NCBI RefSeq assembly: GCF_021134715.1
Contig: NC_060019.1
Span: 5,828,001 to 5,892,000, forward strand
DNA: 64,000 nt
Source: Daphnia pulex
Taxonomy: Eukaryota > Arthropoda > Branchiopoda > Diplostraca > Daphniidae
Direction of reading: 5' to 3'
A program made the translations under genes and the position numbers. Positions within the stretch are counted from its first letter, which is position 1; each line of letters begins with the position of its first letter. Below are positions 1 through 12,449 of the stretch, one piece after another. The notes under the pieces are model-generated. The model did no database searches and was not told where the DNA came from. It saw only the letters and a program-made list of their open reading frames with translations.

Positions 1-2488
1 ACCAACGACATAGCCAATACAGAATGGGTCGGGTGTGTCGTTATTCGATCCTTTGATGTTGTCCGTTTTCCTGTACTTTTCTGGGTAATATTCTTCGTCG
101 TACTCTACTCCGAAAATATCATCTTCCTCTGGATCAATCTTCTCCTTTTTAACAATACTCCCATCTGGCCCCCGCATTGCATAAGCGCCCGGTTCGAGGA
201 AAACGGCTTCACCGACTTTGATATCCAATTCGTGCCATGTGACGCTGTCAAAACCGCCTGAATCCAACTTGTTGCCCAATTTGGCAAAATCACGTTGGCG
301 GATAACATCCAGGCGATCACAGCAGGGACATCCTTTGATGTTGTTTACTACGTCCGGGCATTCGGGTGGATCTTCAAAACGGCCGGTCCGTCCATGGTAG
401 AGATAGCGGTACCAAAACGTCGTGTCGGAATGATCTTCTTCGCTCTGAAATAAAGACGGGTCATCTGATCCACCTTCTGCTTTCCATTTGACGGGATCCA
501 CTGGTTTGTACTTGACGTTGACAACTTTCACGACGGCAGACAGGAGTAGGTCTTCGCAATCTTCAATCAGAACAAGTTCTCTGGGATCGTCGCAAGTTTC
601 TCCCAGCACAGTGTCAGTTCCACGGCAAAACCAGCGGGCGTGTAGAAACTGCTCCCCACTTTTCCCATCTTCCCATAAAGCTATGACTTCGGCAATATAC
701 ATGGGAATGCTAGGATCATCCGGTTCGATGGTGACGTGGCCTCCGGCAAAGACGCGCATGTCTCCGTTGACAATCGCGGCAGAGTAGAAAGTGAGATCGT
801 CGACTTCTTTCAATTCCGGTCCATCCCATTCAATTTTGTAGGCGTGGCGCTTGACAGGTTTTTTGTGGTCGACATCCAGACTCACCACCTCAATTTCCGT
901 GTCGAGAACAGCGTCCAGTTCGTCATCGTCGTCTGCCACTTGAACAGCTCTATTCGGACACTTCCGGAGGACACAACTCTGTTTGCTGCGACCGGAACCG
1001 CCAAATTTCACCATGTCTCGACAGAAATTGCACTTACCGCAGTCTGTTTGCTGGCAGGCTTCGCAAATACCACAGCGAGTACGGCGAGGAGCAGACGTAG
1101 GGCCGAATTTGTCCTCTCCTTGCTCCATTTGATCACGGAAAAAGCTCTCGAAGACGTAACCAACCAATGGCGTAGTAGTAGCTTTTGTCCAGTTGGGGCC
1201 TTTTTTGGCTTTAGGCTGGCGTCTCTTCTCCAATTTTCGGGTAGCTCTTCTCTTACCGAGTGTGATACCTGACAATTGAATCAGCGTACGCATACACGGG
1301 CTAAGAATAAGTGGCGGCTCGTCTTCGGCTCCAGCTGCATCAAAGTGATATACGCGATCGCAGACAAATTCGGCGTAGCGCAAAAGAGAATCCTCCGATA
1401 CGCGGGAACCATTGGGCATCAAAGAATTCTGCAGTCTAGTCAGTAGATCTTCATATTCGGCGTTGTCGTCTTCGATCAAGAGCTCGATGACCGTCTTGCT
1501 CAGAAAAATCTTTTCTTCCAACTCGTTCATGATGGGTTCGTACAATTCTGAAGCCGACATTAAATAGTAGTCAGCATAAGAAGTGGCGAAACCTGAAAAT
1601 TGATAAATGAATACAGGAATATTTTTAAAACATCTAATTAATAAATTAAAACATACACATGATTGCTTTTTCTCCTCCATCGAAGCCACTGATGAACCAC
1701 TCGTTGATGGGCCCGATCTCTTTCGTCGCAATACCTCCTTCGACACCCGGGTTATCGTTCCACACAGGCTTAACGTAACCATAAGCGAAGAGTAAATGGT
1801 TAGCTTCGATTGCACCCCCGTCTAGATGACATAAATGGCCAGGTTCGTCGTAAATGCCAAACTGGGTGAGCTTCAAGATGGGTCTTTGATCCAATTCTGA
1901 CATGACCTCTTCTTCACCAGTGAACAAGCTCAACGATGGATCAGTTAGAGCAATAATTTCTTCAATGGAATCTGCTGGTGGACCAGGGAAATATTTCAAA
2001 TCAGGAGAATCAAACCTTGGAAATGAAATCATTAATTGATTTTATGATAACAGACAAGAAAAATAATGATTAAGTTACCTTTGACGACACACATGACAGC
2101 GATTAGGATCTTTACGGTTGATTTTCTTCTTCCTTGATGGCCTATAGCCACCAATATCTGGCAATTCTACCTTTGCATGCCTGCTGGCAGTTCTTCGTTT
2201 TTTTTTTGTGTTGCCAGGAAGGAAATCATCGTCCCCCTCACCAGACGCAGCAGCTTCATCAAATGTATACCTAACTTTAACTCCTCTTGTCTTTGACAAT
2301 ACAGTTACTGGTTTAGATGTTGGCTTATTGGCTTCTTCTTCAACTGTTTTGGGCATCGGCTTGGTTTCTTCTTCAACGGGTGTAGTGTCTGGGCTTGATT
2401 CACTATTAGCTTGAAGTTCTGGGGGCTCTTCTTTCACATTGACTTCATTTCCTGCAACCCCATCACCATCTGTGCATTCTATTCTCAT
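1..2488 (-). CDS. DNMT1: DNA (cytosine-5)-methyltransferase 1, N-terminal part
   Basis: Maintenance methyltransferase that copies CpG methylation after replication in the nucleus. Exons 2488-2079, 2015-1657 and 1592-1 (runs off the window) give about 787 codons. In order: a basic, disordered N-terminus; the RFTS domain opening with a CHVC zinc pair and containing GPINEW and the [10 protein letters not shown] segment, split across exons 2 and 3; a CXXC zinc finger ([18 protein letters not shown], then [10 protein letters not shown]); an acidic autoinhibitory linker (ADDDDELD); and the first BAH domain ([18 protein letters not shown]). The second BAH and the catalytic domain lie outside the window. 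The first in-frame ATG is at 2488. An upstream acceptor near 2509 and donor near 2627 suggest a 5'UTR intron. Order and motifs match animal DNMT1 closely; nothing looks broken. Confidence 0.95.
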
Positions 2489-4078
2489 TATGGTTGTCAA
2501 ATATACCTATAAAAATACCAATACACTTGAATAAGGCAATTATTGTAAAAAAAAACAATGCTAAAGCACATTGTTAACTGTCTAGTATGTTTTATGTATC
2601 GGGAATAATAATTCTACTTAAACTTACTTGTTGAAAATTATCCACTGATGGCCGACGTGACTTCTTTAAAAAAAACCTAAAATAATGAATTCGTAAAATC
2701 AAAATCTCTCACTGACAAAGCACTGCCAATTCAACTAACTCATGGAGTCATGGCTCTCAGCTGATCGTTTTTCGCGCCTTTTTATGGATTATGGAAGACA
2801 GTGCCAGAGACAGTGGTGCCACCTTCTAAAAAAAGACGCAATCTAAAATAAAATGAATAAATGAAAAAATGATATAAGATTATAAGATTATAAGAAATAA
2901 AAAAATTTAAATTCAAACTTTCTACAAAGTGTAAGAACCGTGCGTCCTTCAATGCGTGTATCGACGTATAGTACACAATTCAATAATTACATGAGTTTGA
3001 ATTGCGGTATTTAAACTGCATTTAAACTACCCCAAATGAGAGAAGATGAATGTTTAAATTCTGGAATTTATCCCAGAAACCGTGAAGATGATAGCCTACG
3101 TTTGATGAGTTCACTTCAAACGTATGCAACAAATAGAAGATGATGACCTCATTATTCCCGAAACGATAAATCATGGCTTCATTAACCTTGATCATTATTC
3201 ACAACTTTCTTTTTTAGTATCCTACTTTTATTTATCGATACTAATATAGATATTTCGCACGAAAAAAAATTTTTTCCCTTCTGTTTACCTTACTAGCCAT
3301 GCACCGAAATAAAAAGTTGACGATCTCGTTAACTGCGGACTCCAGCAAACGTGCATGTTTGCAATAAAAAGATGGACCCCATTCACAAACTTGCTGTTCT
3401 AAATTCAGCGCACCCCACTAGTAGTGAGTCACGTACAGACTAAAATGTAAAAAGTCTTTGAAGGTGGAATGAGTGGAGAAGTTCCTTTGCTAAAAATCGT
3501 GTGTATTTGTTATACGGCAACTTATTATTATGTAAAGAGCGTGAATTCTCTCTTTACAGTTGCGTTCGTGAGATTTTGTTGTGTGTAAGTTAGGTTAAGG
3601 AGCAACTCAGTGAATGTTGAAATTTCTGGGTACTGAACTAAACAATAATAATAATAATACGTATGGCAAACAGAAAGGCACCTAACTGTGTGATCACGGG
3701 GGGAGGGGGTTATGAACAAGCCAGTTATTTATATTATTTTGTGAATTTTTAAAAAAGTATCAACTAATATTTTCGAAGAGTAGTCCACTGGTATGTAGCG
3801 ACGAAACGGTTGACAGTGGCGGTTATTTCCCTCCTTCACTTGTGTTCAGTCTGGAAATTGATTGCCCAATCAATTACCGGCCAGTAAGAGTCATTTGCCA
3901 GCTGAAGCTTGCAGATGGTTTTGTTGCATTTCGACATCTTCTCTACTCTGTGGCACGAGGGCCATGTCTCGACGAATGGACGGCTGGAAGAGTCTGGAGA
4001 CGTAAAGGGCCTGTTTTGAATTCAACACACAAGAATCAGTTGGCCACCACATCTTAACTAACAGCCGTCTGTTGTAAA
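2489..4078. other. Non-coding: DNMT1 5' flank and phosphatase 3' flank
   Basis: No convincing coding exon on either strand. It holds a likely DNMT1 5'UTR exon (about 2628-2700, donor CAA|GTAAG at 2627) and an (AAT)n microsatellite at 3644-3659. The rest is AT-rich. Confidence 0.6.
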
Positions 4079-7000
4079 TTAAAAAAGCGCTGATACCGTT
4101 AAGGAAGCAGCGATGGCGCCGATGAGAAATCCCGACAGCACGTCACTCCTGTAAACAAGAAAAGAAGACATAATAAATCCCAAAAGATTGATTGCGCACT
4201 AAAGGGGATTTTGATAGTCTTAGAAAGTTTAATTATAAGTCCATGGAAACGCACCAGTGGTGTTTGTAGTCGGAAACTCGGGAAAGGCCAGTGTACCACG
4301 AAAGCATTAATACGCATATCTGGATAGTTGGCCGGAGTAGCTTTGAGCCTGACCAGTTCATCCGCCGTTGGAGATAGAAGGCCAAAAACAGCATCGTGTA
4401 AGCCGAAAAGGAAGAGTGACCAGATGGGAAAGACAATCTAAATGCAGATGACGAAAATGTGCAAGGTTTTAAATTATAATATTTTTTTATGAAGTCAGCG
4501 AGCGTGAAGGTTCAAAACAGAACCTTCCCATATTTTTCGTTTGAGTTCTATTTACCTAGATTCCCGAAGTAGTTTTTCGTCGTCACCCGTACATTTGTAA
4601 TCGGTGATATAAGTAGGCGGTCCGTCCAACGGACATAACTGAGCAAAGTTTTCCGGCTGACAGACGGCAATAAAGTGGGGACTGTAAATTTGAAATATCA
4701 CGTCATCAAAATCGATGATTCAAGAGAAATAAGAAACATGAGGATGGCAAAGTTCCATTCTGTTAGTTATAGTAGATACACACCGGAGACGGCCGATGGT
4801 GTATTTGCCAAAATCTGTGGCCAGCTGTGAGCAAGCAGCACCGAAGAGAAAGATGGCAACCAAGTGGACCAGCTCGGCGATCACGGAAGGTATTCGAATA
4901 GCCGATGAAACGTTGATTGTTGAAGCACTGTTCTGGCGCGTCAGCCTCTTAGAGTTGTTGGAGTTGTTTCTCCATCGAAATATCTCGATAATAATCATCT
5001 GTTTGAATGTTTTAGAAAGACAATGTTAAAAATTATTATTCTCGAGTCATATTTGGCTTGTCGCTGACGGGTTAGATCGATCCATCTAGCCAACGGTATC
5101 GTTAAAAAGAAAACCAATAACGTAGAGAGAGAGAGAGAGAAAAAGTGTACATCCGAGGTCCGTTACGACAAAAACAATAAAAGAGATAGAGAGTCGAGAT
5201 ATTCTCTTTCATAGATTGTAAGCCATATAAGCAGAGTATAGTACTAGTACGAAGAAGGAACGAAAAAGAAGCTGTTAAAAACGATCGATCAATCCAGCCA
5301 GCCAAACAACAGCAGCCATACGAAAGAAGAAAAAAAAAAGCCAAAAATAAGAAATTGGGAAATAAACCAGACTCTCTCTCTTAGGACCTAAGCCGGTCGG
5401 TGGGATTTTTTTAAATGTTATTATTATACCGATAGGATGGGCAGGCCGAGGCTGTAACAATACAGCACAACATTGGTGACGGTCGACTCCTTGAAAGGGT
5501 AGCGAATGGAAGCGTCATCACAGTAGAATCCACGCTGGAATGCCTTGCCGAGCAGGTGCAAAAGTAGGACCGGCAACCAAACTGTTGTGTAGGTTATATA
5601 TATGTGTGTTATAATTGTTTTCCCAGGCCAGCAACGAACACACTGGGAGGATATGTGTCGTCGTTAATTCTCCGGTCTCTTTCAAAAACCGACCCGACAT
5701 CTCCAGCTGTCGACTTTTTTTCTTTATTTTTCTTTTTGAAACAAAAAAAGTGTGTCCGGCTCTCTCTCTCACTCCAGCATCATTAAAAAGAGTGTACACA
5801 AAACAACACAATCTAAACGTAAAGAATATAAGCCATGCTTTTTTCAGACATCAAACGGCCAGGTCAAACGAAAACAAAACAATTTTCTTTTTTAAAGCAA
5901 TTAAAATGTTAATTGACTCATTTGTTTTTGGTTGATGAAGGGAGGAGGTAAGTTCCAGCGATTTCCAGTAGATCTAATTTTTGTTCTCATGCGCCAGGTA
6001 TAGATATTAATGGGCGTTGAATTTGATTTCATTCCAGGTCTTGCTTTTTTTTTTCTGTGAATAGTCAAAAGATGGGAAAAACATACCGTCACAATGGGAC
6101 CGACATATCCGACTCCGCCGACGACTATGCGCGACAAAGACGAGTCCAGGTACGGGTAGCGGATGTCCGGGTCGTTACAGAAGAAGCCATGATGCGGCAC
6201 AGTCCAGGCTTTCTCCGGGATGAGCGGAAGGACGACGAAGACTGATGTTGCGTGTACATGTCAGTCACGACCCCCCAACCAACCAATACCAATATCAACA
6301 AAAACTGATGGAAGATGGAACATATTTCTCTCTCCTTCCGACTGGCGATACTCATTAGTTCTAATTACAAGCTCATTTTTCGTTTGCAAGGGGAGAAGAG
6401 GAACAGGAAATGGATCGCCTTCATAATGACTAATGATCATCTTGATTGGCTAATTCCTAATTGTACATGTTTCACTTACCCACGTTCTAATCAATTTTAA
6501 GGAAAGGCTTGAAATTCACCTAGTAAACACTACGTATATTGTGTCGGCAAAAAGATAAGGGGTTTTCCGTGTTGCAACTTTTTAAGTAAGATCCGGTCGT
6601 ACTTTTTTTTTACACCTCATGACGAAATGGGGAAAAGATTTCATTTTCTCTTGTGGCGAAATCAAAGAGAACCCCAAAACCATATAGTAAATGTTGTTCC
6701 AATTAAGATTCAATTGAGATTAAAACTCGATAATCGATAACATTTGAATCGGCGCCGACAAAAGAAACTCCGCTTCCGTCGCATGAAATTTTCGAAAATT
6801 GGGGTTGGGCTACACACGCGATTGGTAGTTTCCGGCTGGCACACAAAATAAAACAAGGAAACGGGGGAAACTACTAGCAAATACCTCGAGGCAGTTTAAA
6901 ACTAAAAGCGTATGTAGCACTTGAAAGCAATTTGTACGATTGTAGACATGACATCAACCAACTCAAAAAAAAAAAGATGAAAAGCCTATTTTACTTTCTT

Positions 7001-7202
7001 TTCAATGCCACCGAATATGGCACGCATAACATTAATCCCGAGAGCCACACACAACTGTTTAGAAGTCAATAGCACGGAGATGTCGGCTTGATTTTTTTGT
7101 TTTTTCTTTCTACTCTAAAATAAACATTTCAAGAGATACGTTACCAATGGCGAGACAGATAAAGTCGATGACCACTTGGCGAATGAGTGCGGTAGCAGCC
7201 AT
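4079..7202 (-). CDS. Phospholipid phosphatase (LPP/PAP2 family) with mutually exclusive exon 2
   Basis: Integral membrane phosphatase that dephosphorylates lipid phosphates such as phosphatidic acid, LPA and S1P at the cell surface. Exons: 1, 7202-7145; 2B, 6241-6087, or 2A, 5581-5430; 3, 4998-4784; 4, 4681-4556; 5, 4437-4255; 6, 4148-4079. Both isoforms close in frame: 267 aa with 2A, 268 aa with 2B. All three catalytic motifs are present: C1 [10 protein letters not shown]2 PSGH, and C3 [12 protein letters not shown], the last split by intron 5. Exons 2A ([10 protein letters not shown]) and 2B ([10 protein letters not shown]) code the same membrane segment and first extracellular loop, have the same entry phase 1 and exit phase 0, and are only 51-52 codons each, so only one can be used per mRNA. 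The stop at 4079 gives a short cytoplasmic tail, as in many LPPs; a further C-terminal exon cannot be excluded. Six hydrophobic segments are expected. Confidence 0.92.
5124..5140. repeat. (GA)n microsatellite
   Basis: About eight GA dinucleotides in the intron between exons 3 and 2A of the phospholipid phosphatase gene. Confidence 0.85.
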
Positions 7203-9257
7203 TTCACTACTAATCACAGCACGCTGATCTTGAAACAAAATCAACAACAACAACAACAAACAATGGCTAACTGGCTGTAGACTCTCAAGCCCTGAATTTT
7301 TCAGATTTATTAAACGGAGAAACAATTGCTATTGCTCAATGGGCTAGCACTTTAGTTGGGGCAGTGAGAGATGTTGGCATGCCGAGAGCACGAACTCGTT
7401 TAACTATCGAAACTGTTTCTGTCGAGCTTTTCTTGTTTCTTTCACGTGACGTCACAAAAGCGAGGTTGCCGTTATTGTTTAAAACAGCATTCTTTTCTCT
7501 TTCGAAATTCGTATTTTATGGATGACAGTTGCTGCCTTCTGCTTGGCCGATGAATATCTAAAATATGAGCCTCATAAATATTTGTGCTTTTGGCTATTAA
7601 TGTGCAAAAGAATATGGCACACGGGATTCCTTTTTTTTTCTAGGTCTATTCTTAACACGAGTCACTCATCGCATTTTCCCATCATGGACACTTTGCCACA
7701 CCGTGGAAGCATTAGACCACCAACGGTTTTCTATCTTTCTAAACGGGTCGAGTCGCTTTTTTAAAAAAGAATTTCTTTCTTTTTACTGCTGGCACCCGCC
7801 TGTCATCACGACCGACCCATTTTGGACGTGGGGATATTAAATTTATATTATTGAAATAAAGACAAGGACGGACATTCTCTCCACTTTTGTCTGCTTTATT
7901 ATTTGCCTTACGAATTTTTATTTTTCATGCATATTTTGGTTTGCTTTTGTTAAAGACAGGGAGAGGAAAAAAAATTCTTTGTGTGTTATCTTTGCTTCTT
8001 TTTTTTTATCTTCATCACCATCTTCCCCATTTGTTTTTCTTGAAATTCCGGGTTTATCATACACACACATACAAATTACACGGAAAGGCGCGCTCTCTCC
8101 GACAGATTTTTCTCCCGCCGTTATCATTATTTTCTTTTCAATTTATTTTTTTTTAGCGTTGAAACATGGAATATGTTGTTGTATCGTATCGGGAAAAAAT
8201 TCTTTCATTATAATATTATGTAGGCCTAAATGGTATTCTCAAAAAGGATTACAAAAACAACCGGTTTACAGAGAGACTAGGATGAGCCAAAACACAAGGA
8301 GGGAGAGGATGGATCGATGGTTGGTGTTGAGTTGTATGTGTTTTGTTAAAAAATAAACGCAAAGAAACTAATTTCTTAAAAAAAAAAAAAAAAAGAACGT
8401 TCCGAAAAACACACGGGAGCAAAATACCAGTCTAAATAAATAATACTAGGAAAGAAAAAACATGCGTGGGCAAAAAGTATGACAAAACACGAAATTTTTT
8501 GAATAATTTATGATCAATGGAAGGTGGGGACAATTCAATTTTTCTCGAGCTTCTTCTTCTTCCGGTTTTAATTCGAAGGGTTTTTCTTTTTGAAATAAAA
8601 TCCCAAACAGCCTAGTTTAATTAATTTTCTAAAGTTTCCTTTTTTTTTTTGTTTTGTTTTGTTTTAAATTTCTATGATACTTTTAAGAACACAATGACAC
8701 TTTCTATTTCGTCGGTATCTTTGGCTTGGTAAGACGCCTTGGGCGATTCAATGCCCATCAATTTCGACTTTTGGTTTTGGAGGAAAGAAAATTCTCGGTT
8801 GATATTTTTAGCATTTAACATGAGCTCTCCTCTTTCTTACTTGGTAACTCCTGGAAGAGCGACCGAAACTTTAGGGGGTTTCAACGAGGGAGTAAGGAGG
8901 AAAACGTAAAAAAAGATCGAGAGAGTGGTGAGAAGAAAATGAAGAGAAAGCGATTAGAATGCGTTCGACCGATGATGCTAACGGGCAGAAAAAAGAAAAC
9001 ATGTGATGTTGTTTACGTTCGGGCAGTCAAAAGGCTAAATCAATCAAGAGCGACTGGGCAGCAACGCGCTATACGACCTAGGAGATGTTCAATACGTTCG
9101 AAAGAAAGAAGAATTGTTTTTAAAAGAAGAGCTAGAGAAAGTTGGAAGTCTTACCAGTATCGAAAGAGGAGGAGGAAAAACAAATCGGATCTCGAGGGGG
9201 GGTTCTTATTAAATATCGTAATCGTTTTAACCAGTGATGCTCGCTGGATTGGTACTC
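7203..9257. other. Non-coding: phosphatase promoter side and Nudix 3' side
   Basis: No exon supported. AT-rich with long A and T runs (for example the A-run near 8379-8394). Open frames here are short, basic or T-rich, and lack splice support. Confidence 0.55.
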
Positions 9258-10802
9258 CTATTTAGGGGAAATGGGCGACTGGCTGCTCGACTGGCTGTAG
9301 AGGTAGTGTAGGGGAATGTGCAACAATTCCACCAATTCGGGCAGACGAGGCTCGTTGTCCGAGTTGATGAAGCCGTGCCGGATGAGAAAGTCTAACGTCG
9401 TTGGGCAACTGGTCGTCTTGTACTCGGGGGTAAAAATTCTTTCCATCACCTGATTGACGGGTACTAACTCAAAGATGTCCACCTCGCCGTCAGAGTTGTG
9501 CGGAACAAAGTCAGGTGGTAGCTCCAGATCGTAAACAAATTCAGTGTTGGGAAAGAGGCCTCGCTCACTTTCAAAGTAGAACCTGGTTTGAATGCCAAAA
9601 ACATGAATTAATTGGAAGGAAAAGATTATGTAATAGCAACTTACGACACAGATCCCGCAGATCTTAGGTTAGCCAGTAAATAAGCCGGGATGGAAGCTTC
9701 TTCTTCGGCTTCTTTTAATGCTGTATCGAGGACCGAGTGGCCGACTGACAGCCCGCCAGCGACCATATTGTCCCATTTGCCAGGCCAAGTGGGTTTCGAG
9801 AGAGCCCTTCGCTGGAGCCAGAGTGACATGCCTAGTTGAGGGTGGCGAGTGTATCCGTTGATTTCAACGCCGTACTGGCGGACACCGAAAAGGCCTGTGC
9901 GAATCAAAAATCATCATCATCCATCACTTCAGTGGCGTATGTTTCTATTTATAATGTGCAACTTACATGCCGCAGAGCGATCCATCTTAAGAAGGGGCGG
10001 ATCGGCAAATCCCGTCCTAACTTCGTAGCACTAATGAAATGAAGACGTGATGATAATGAACCTAATTATCTTGTGATGCAGCATCTACCTCGTTTCTCCA
10101 GCCTTTTAAGGTAACAAACAGACGTTCCTCCTTCCATTGAGACAGGACGTGGTTAATTCGGGCACTTCGTTCCTCGTACGTTGTAAGAGAGGGATGCATC
10201 GAAATCATTCCGGAAGAATCCATTTGGAATACATCAGGATACCTGCACGCAGCTTCGACTACCCTGGCTTGCATAACACCCACTTGCTTGCCACAGACCA
10301 AAAATGGCCTGCAGTGCTGAAGATCACCTGGAGGGAGGAAAATGAATGAAAAATATTTAGAATGGTTAAGTAATAGATACAATATCAAATATTTACCATT
10401 GAAATAGAAGCAATTAAACTTTCTGGCAAGGTTCATGAATTTTGACATTTGAGGTTCCCCGTTGATTGCTACTGGAGGACAAGAATTTTCACAAATGGTT
10501 CTGGGTGGTGGGAGACCAAAGCTGAGCTGGGTGCAAGGTAGTTTGCTATGCCCAATATTGCTGGGAGAAAATGCACCGAGAGAGAGGAAGGTCACTTTAG
10601 ATTCAGTCAAACACAGAGGAGGGCTGTGGCATTCCACGCCATTCCCATCCTCGGGCAAACTGTTAGCATTGCTTTGGAAGTTCACAGAAGCTTCTGGTCT
10701 CGAAGCAGGAGCTGAAAGAGACAAGCCAACTTCAGACGTGGCCAAGAGATGAGCCTCTCCGCGGCTCAAGAGCATTTCAAACCGACCAAACGACTGGCTC
10801 AT
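9258..10802 (-). CDS. Nudix hydrolase with N-terminal DUF4743 domain (YJR142W/Tnr3 type)
   Basis: Soluble Nudix hydrolase. Relatives (yeast YJR142W, the Nudix part of fission-yeast Tnr3, plant NUDT20/24) act on damaged thiamine diphosphate forms. Exons 10802-10397, 10327-10089, 10030-9967, 9894-9645 and 9582-9258 give 427 aa. The DUF4743 part contains CRPFLVCGKQVG and YEERSARIN; the Nudix domain contains GGLSVGHSV followed by the KEAEEEAS core, equivalent to REUxEE. As in this subfamily, the first Glu and the usual Gly of the box are replaced. The start is uncertain: ATG 10448 (MSKFMNLARKF) matches the usual family start and gives 309 aa, while ATG 10802 adds 118 Ser/Pro-rich residues in the same open frame. 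An in-frame stop lies just before codon 37 upstream of 10802. Confidence 0.88.
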
Positions 10803-11135
10803 AGAAAGATGACTTTGTGTGAGAGCAAACCAACCCAGAAACTCCGTCGTAAAAGGCGAATGGCCTTGTATAGGATAGGGAGCACAATGTTGGAATGGAA
10901 ATCTAAGCAATTACAAGCCAAGTTAAAAGAAGCAAAAGGCGTTTTCTTTCTTTCTCGTCCAAGACTAACTGCCGCGCGATATTGACCTCTTCTTTACCGT
11001 GTAAAATGTCGACTGCTCTTCCCCAACAAAATGACAACTAAACACACCCCCAAAACGAACGTATTAAAAAAAGTGGTGCTTGTGTTGTGTCTTTACCAGC
11101 GTTGCCCGGTTGCTGCCAGATTTTATCTGGAATTG
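10803..11135. other. Nudix gene 5' flank up to the inverted repeat
   Basis: Presumed promoter/5'UTR of the Nudix gene. The large inverted repeat begins only 333 bp upstream of its longest start. Nothing else recognised. Confidence 0.5.
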
Positions 11136-11147
11136 CAACTTGATCTC

Positions 11148-11217
11148 GGTCGTCTGGACGAACCCTACCGACTTTCATGGGTACGACATTTAGACGGTAG
11201 GGTTCGTCCAGACGACC
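11148..11217. repeat. Subterminal hairpin, left end of inverted repeat
   Basis: A perfect 23-bp stem (11148-11170 with 11195-11217, starting GGTCGTCTGGACG) around a 24-nt loop. It lies 12 nt inside the left border of the large inverted repeat. Confidence 0.9.
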
Positions 11218-11449
11218 CTAGGAACGGTAGCGCTCGTCGTGGCGGAGGGCTACAACAACATACTGTCTATATTGGTCAATATAAACAAAGCAGTTCAAAA
11301 GTGTCAATTCAGGTTTATTGCAGGTTTAGTGTCGTTTCTTACAGTGTGTCAGGTAGAGATTTGATGAAAGATTCTCTGACCAGGCATCGAGCCAGAACCA
11401 AAGCCGATAAAAGAAAAAATTATGCTCTACAACAGGAACCTAAACATTC

Positions 11450-12164
11450 ATGGAACTTCTTGGCAGTAATTTTGGCAGAGGCAGAGGCCGAGTTACCCAG
11501 TCTGATGAAGTTGTAGCAGTTTCTAATCAAGAAACTGCTAGTGAAATAACTCCCAGTCTAATGGTAAGTTTATCAATATTTGTGTTCAAGTTTACGATTA
11601 AAAAATGTTCCATTGTTTACAGAAAGAAGTGGTGTACAGGATATCATTCATTCAGTCGCACTGGAAAAGACATCATTGAAGCAAGCATTTCACAATTTCA
11701 CAAGAAGAAAAAGGAACTAATCAAGAAAGCGAGTGGAAAACTTGCATGAAAGACAAGGAAGATGCTTGGGATTCCAAGAGAGATGCTGTCTTTCAAAACT
11801 ACATTAGCTCCCGTTCCTACAGTGCAAGTAAATGTGGTGTATGTGAAAAAGTCACTAATCCTGTTTGTTGCTTTACTTGCAAGCAAGATTTCTGCAGCAA
11901 ATGTGATATGATCACTCACCGCAAACTGTTGGTACTACACAATAGGGAGGTGTGTGAGAATGGCGAAAATTTAAAATTCTTGCGCCAAAACGAGTTCATA
12001 TCTGAAGATGGGTACATCACTGTTGAAGGTAATAGCGGTTTCTTTAATTATATATGTAGATTAATAATTATCTTGTATTATAGTGTCCCTTCCTGAATGC
12101 AAAAGCCCTCATTCGTGTACTACGAAACCTGGTTCAAGAGACGTAACCGTAGTTACAGCCAATG
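11450..12164 (+). pseudogene. KDZ-transposase-like N-terminal zinc-finger fragment, left arm
   Basis: Reading the likely splice sites gives exons 11450-11563, 11623-12028 and 12084-12164, all in compatible phase. The product starts MELLGSNFGRGRGR and contains a cysteine/histidine cluster (CGVC, CCFTC, FCSKCD, then H and HNREV) followed by FLRQNEFISEDG and SLPECKSPHSC. This layout resembles the N-terminal cysteine cluster of KDZ (Kyakuja-Dileera-Zisupton) transposases. One in-frame TGA at 11677 interrupts exon 2, and no catalytic domain follows, so the copy looks non-functional. From ATG 11746 the zinc cluster alone is open. The assignment to KDZ rests on pattern memory, not on a search. Confidence 0.5.
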
Positions 12165-12449
12165 GTAAATGAGGGCAACTTCACGGAGGACAACCGATTA
12201 CCTGGATTACATCGACGAAGACACAAACAATTATCAAGACTACGCTGATGAAGAAAATGATGACATCAATTGTTATCCATCGTTTAAAACGCTCACATAT
12301 ATTTATGCAAATCTTGTAATTACATTTGAAATAGAGCTATTGTTTGAAGGGAATAAAAGTATTATTACGAGCTTTTTGATTTGTTTCATCAACATTATTC
12401 GTCATCCTTATAGGCCTTTCCGAGTCTGCGTGAAAATAAAATTCTTTCG

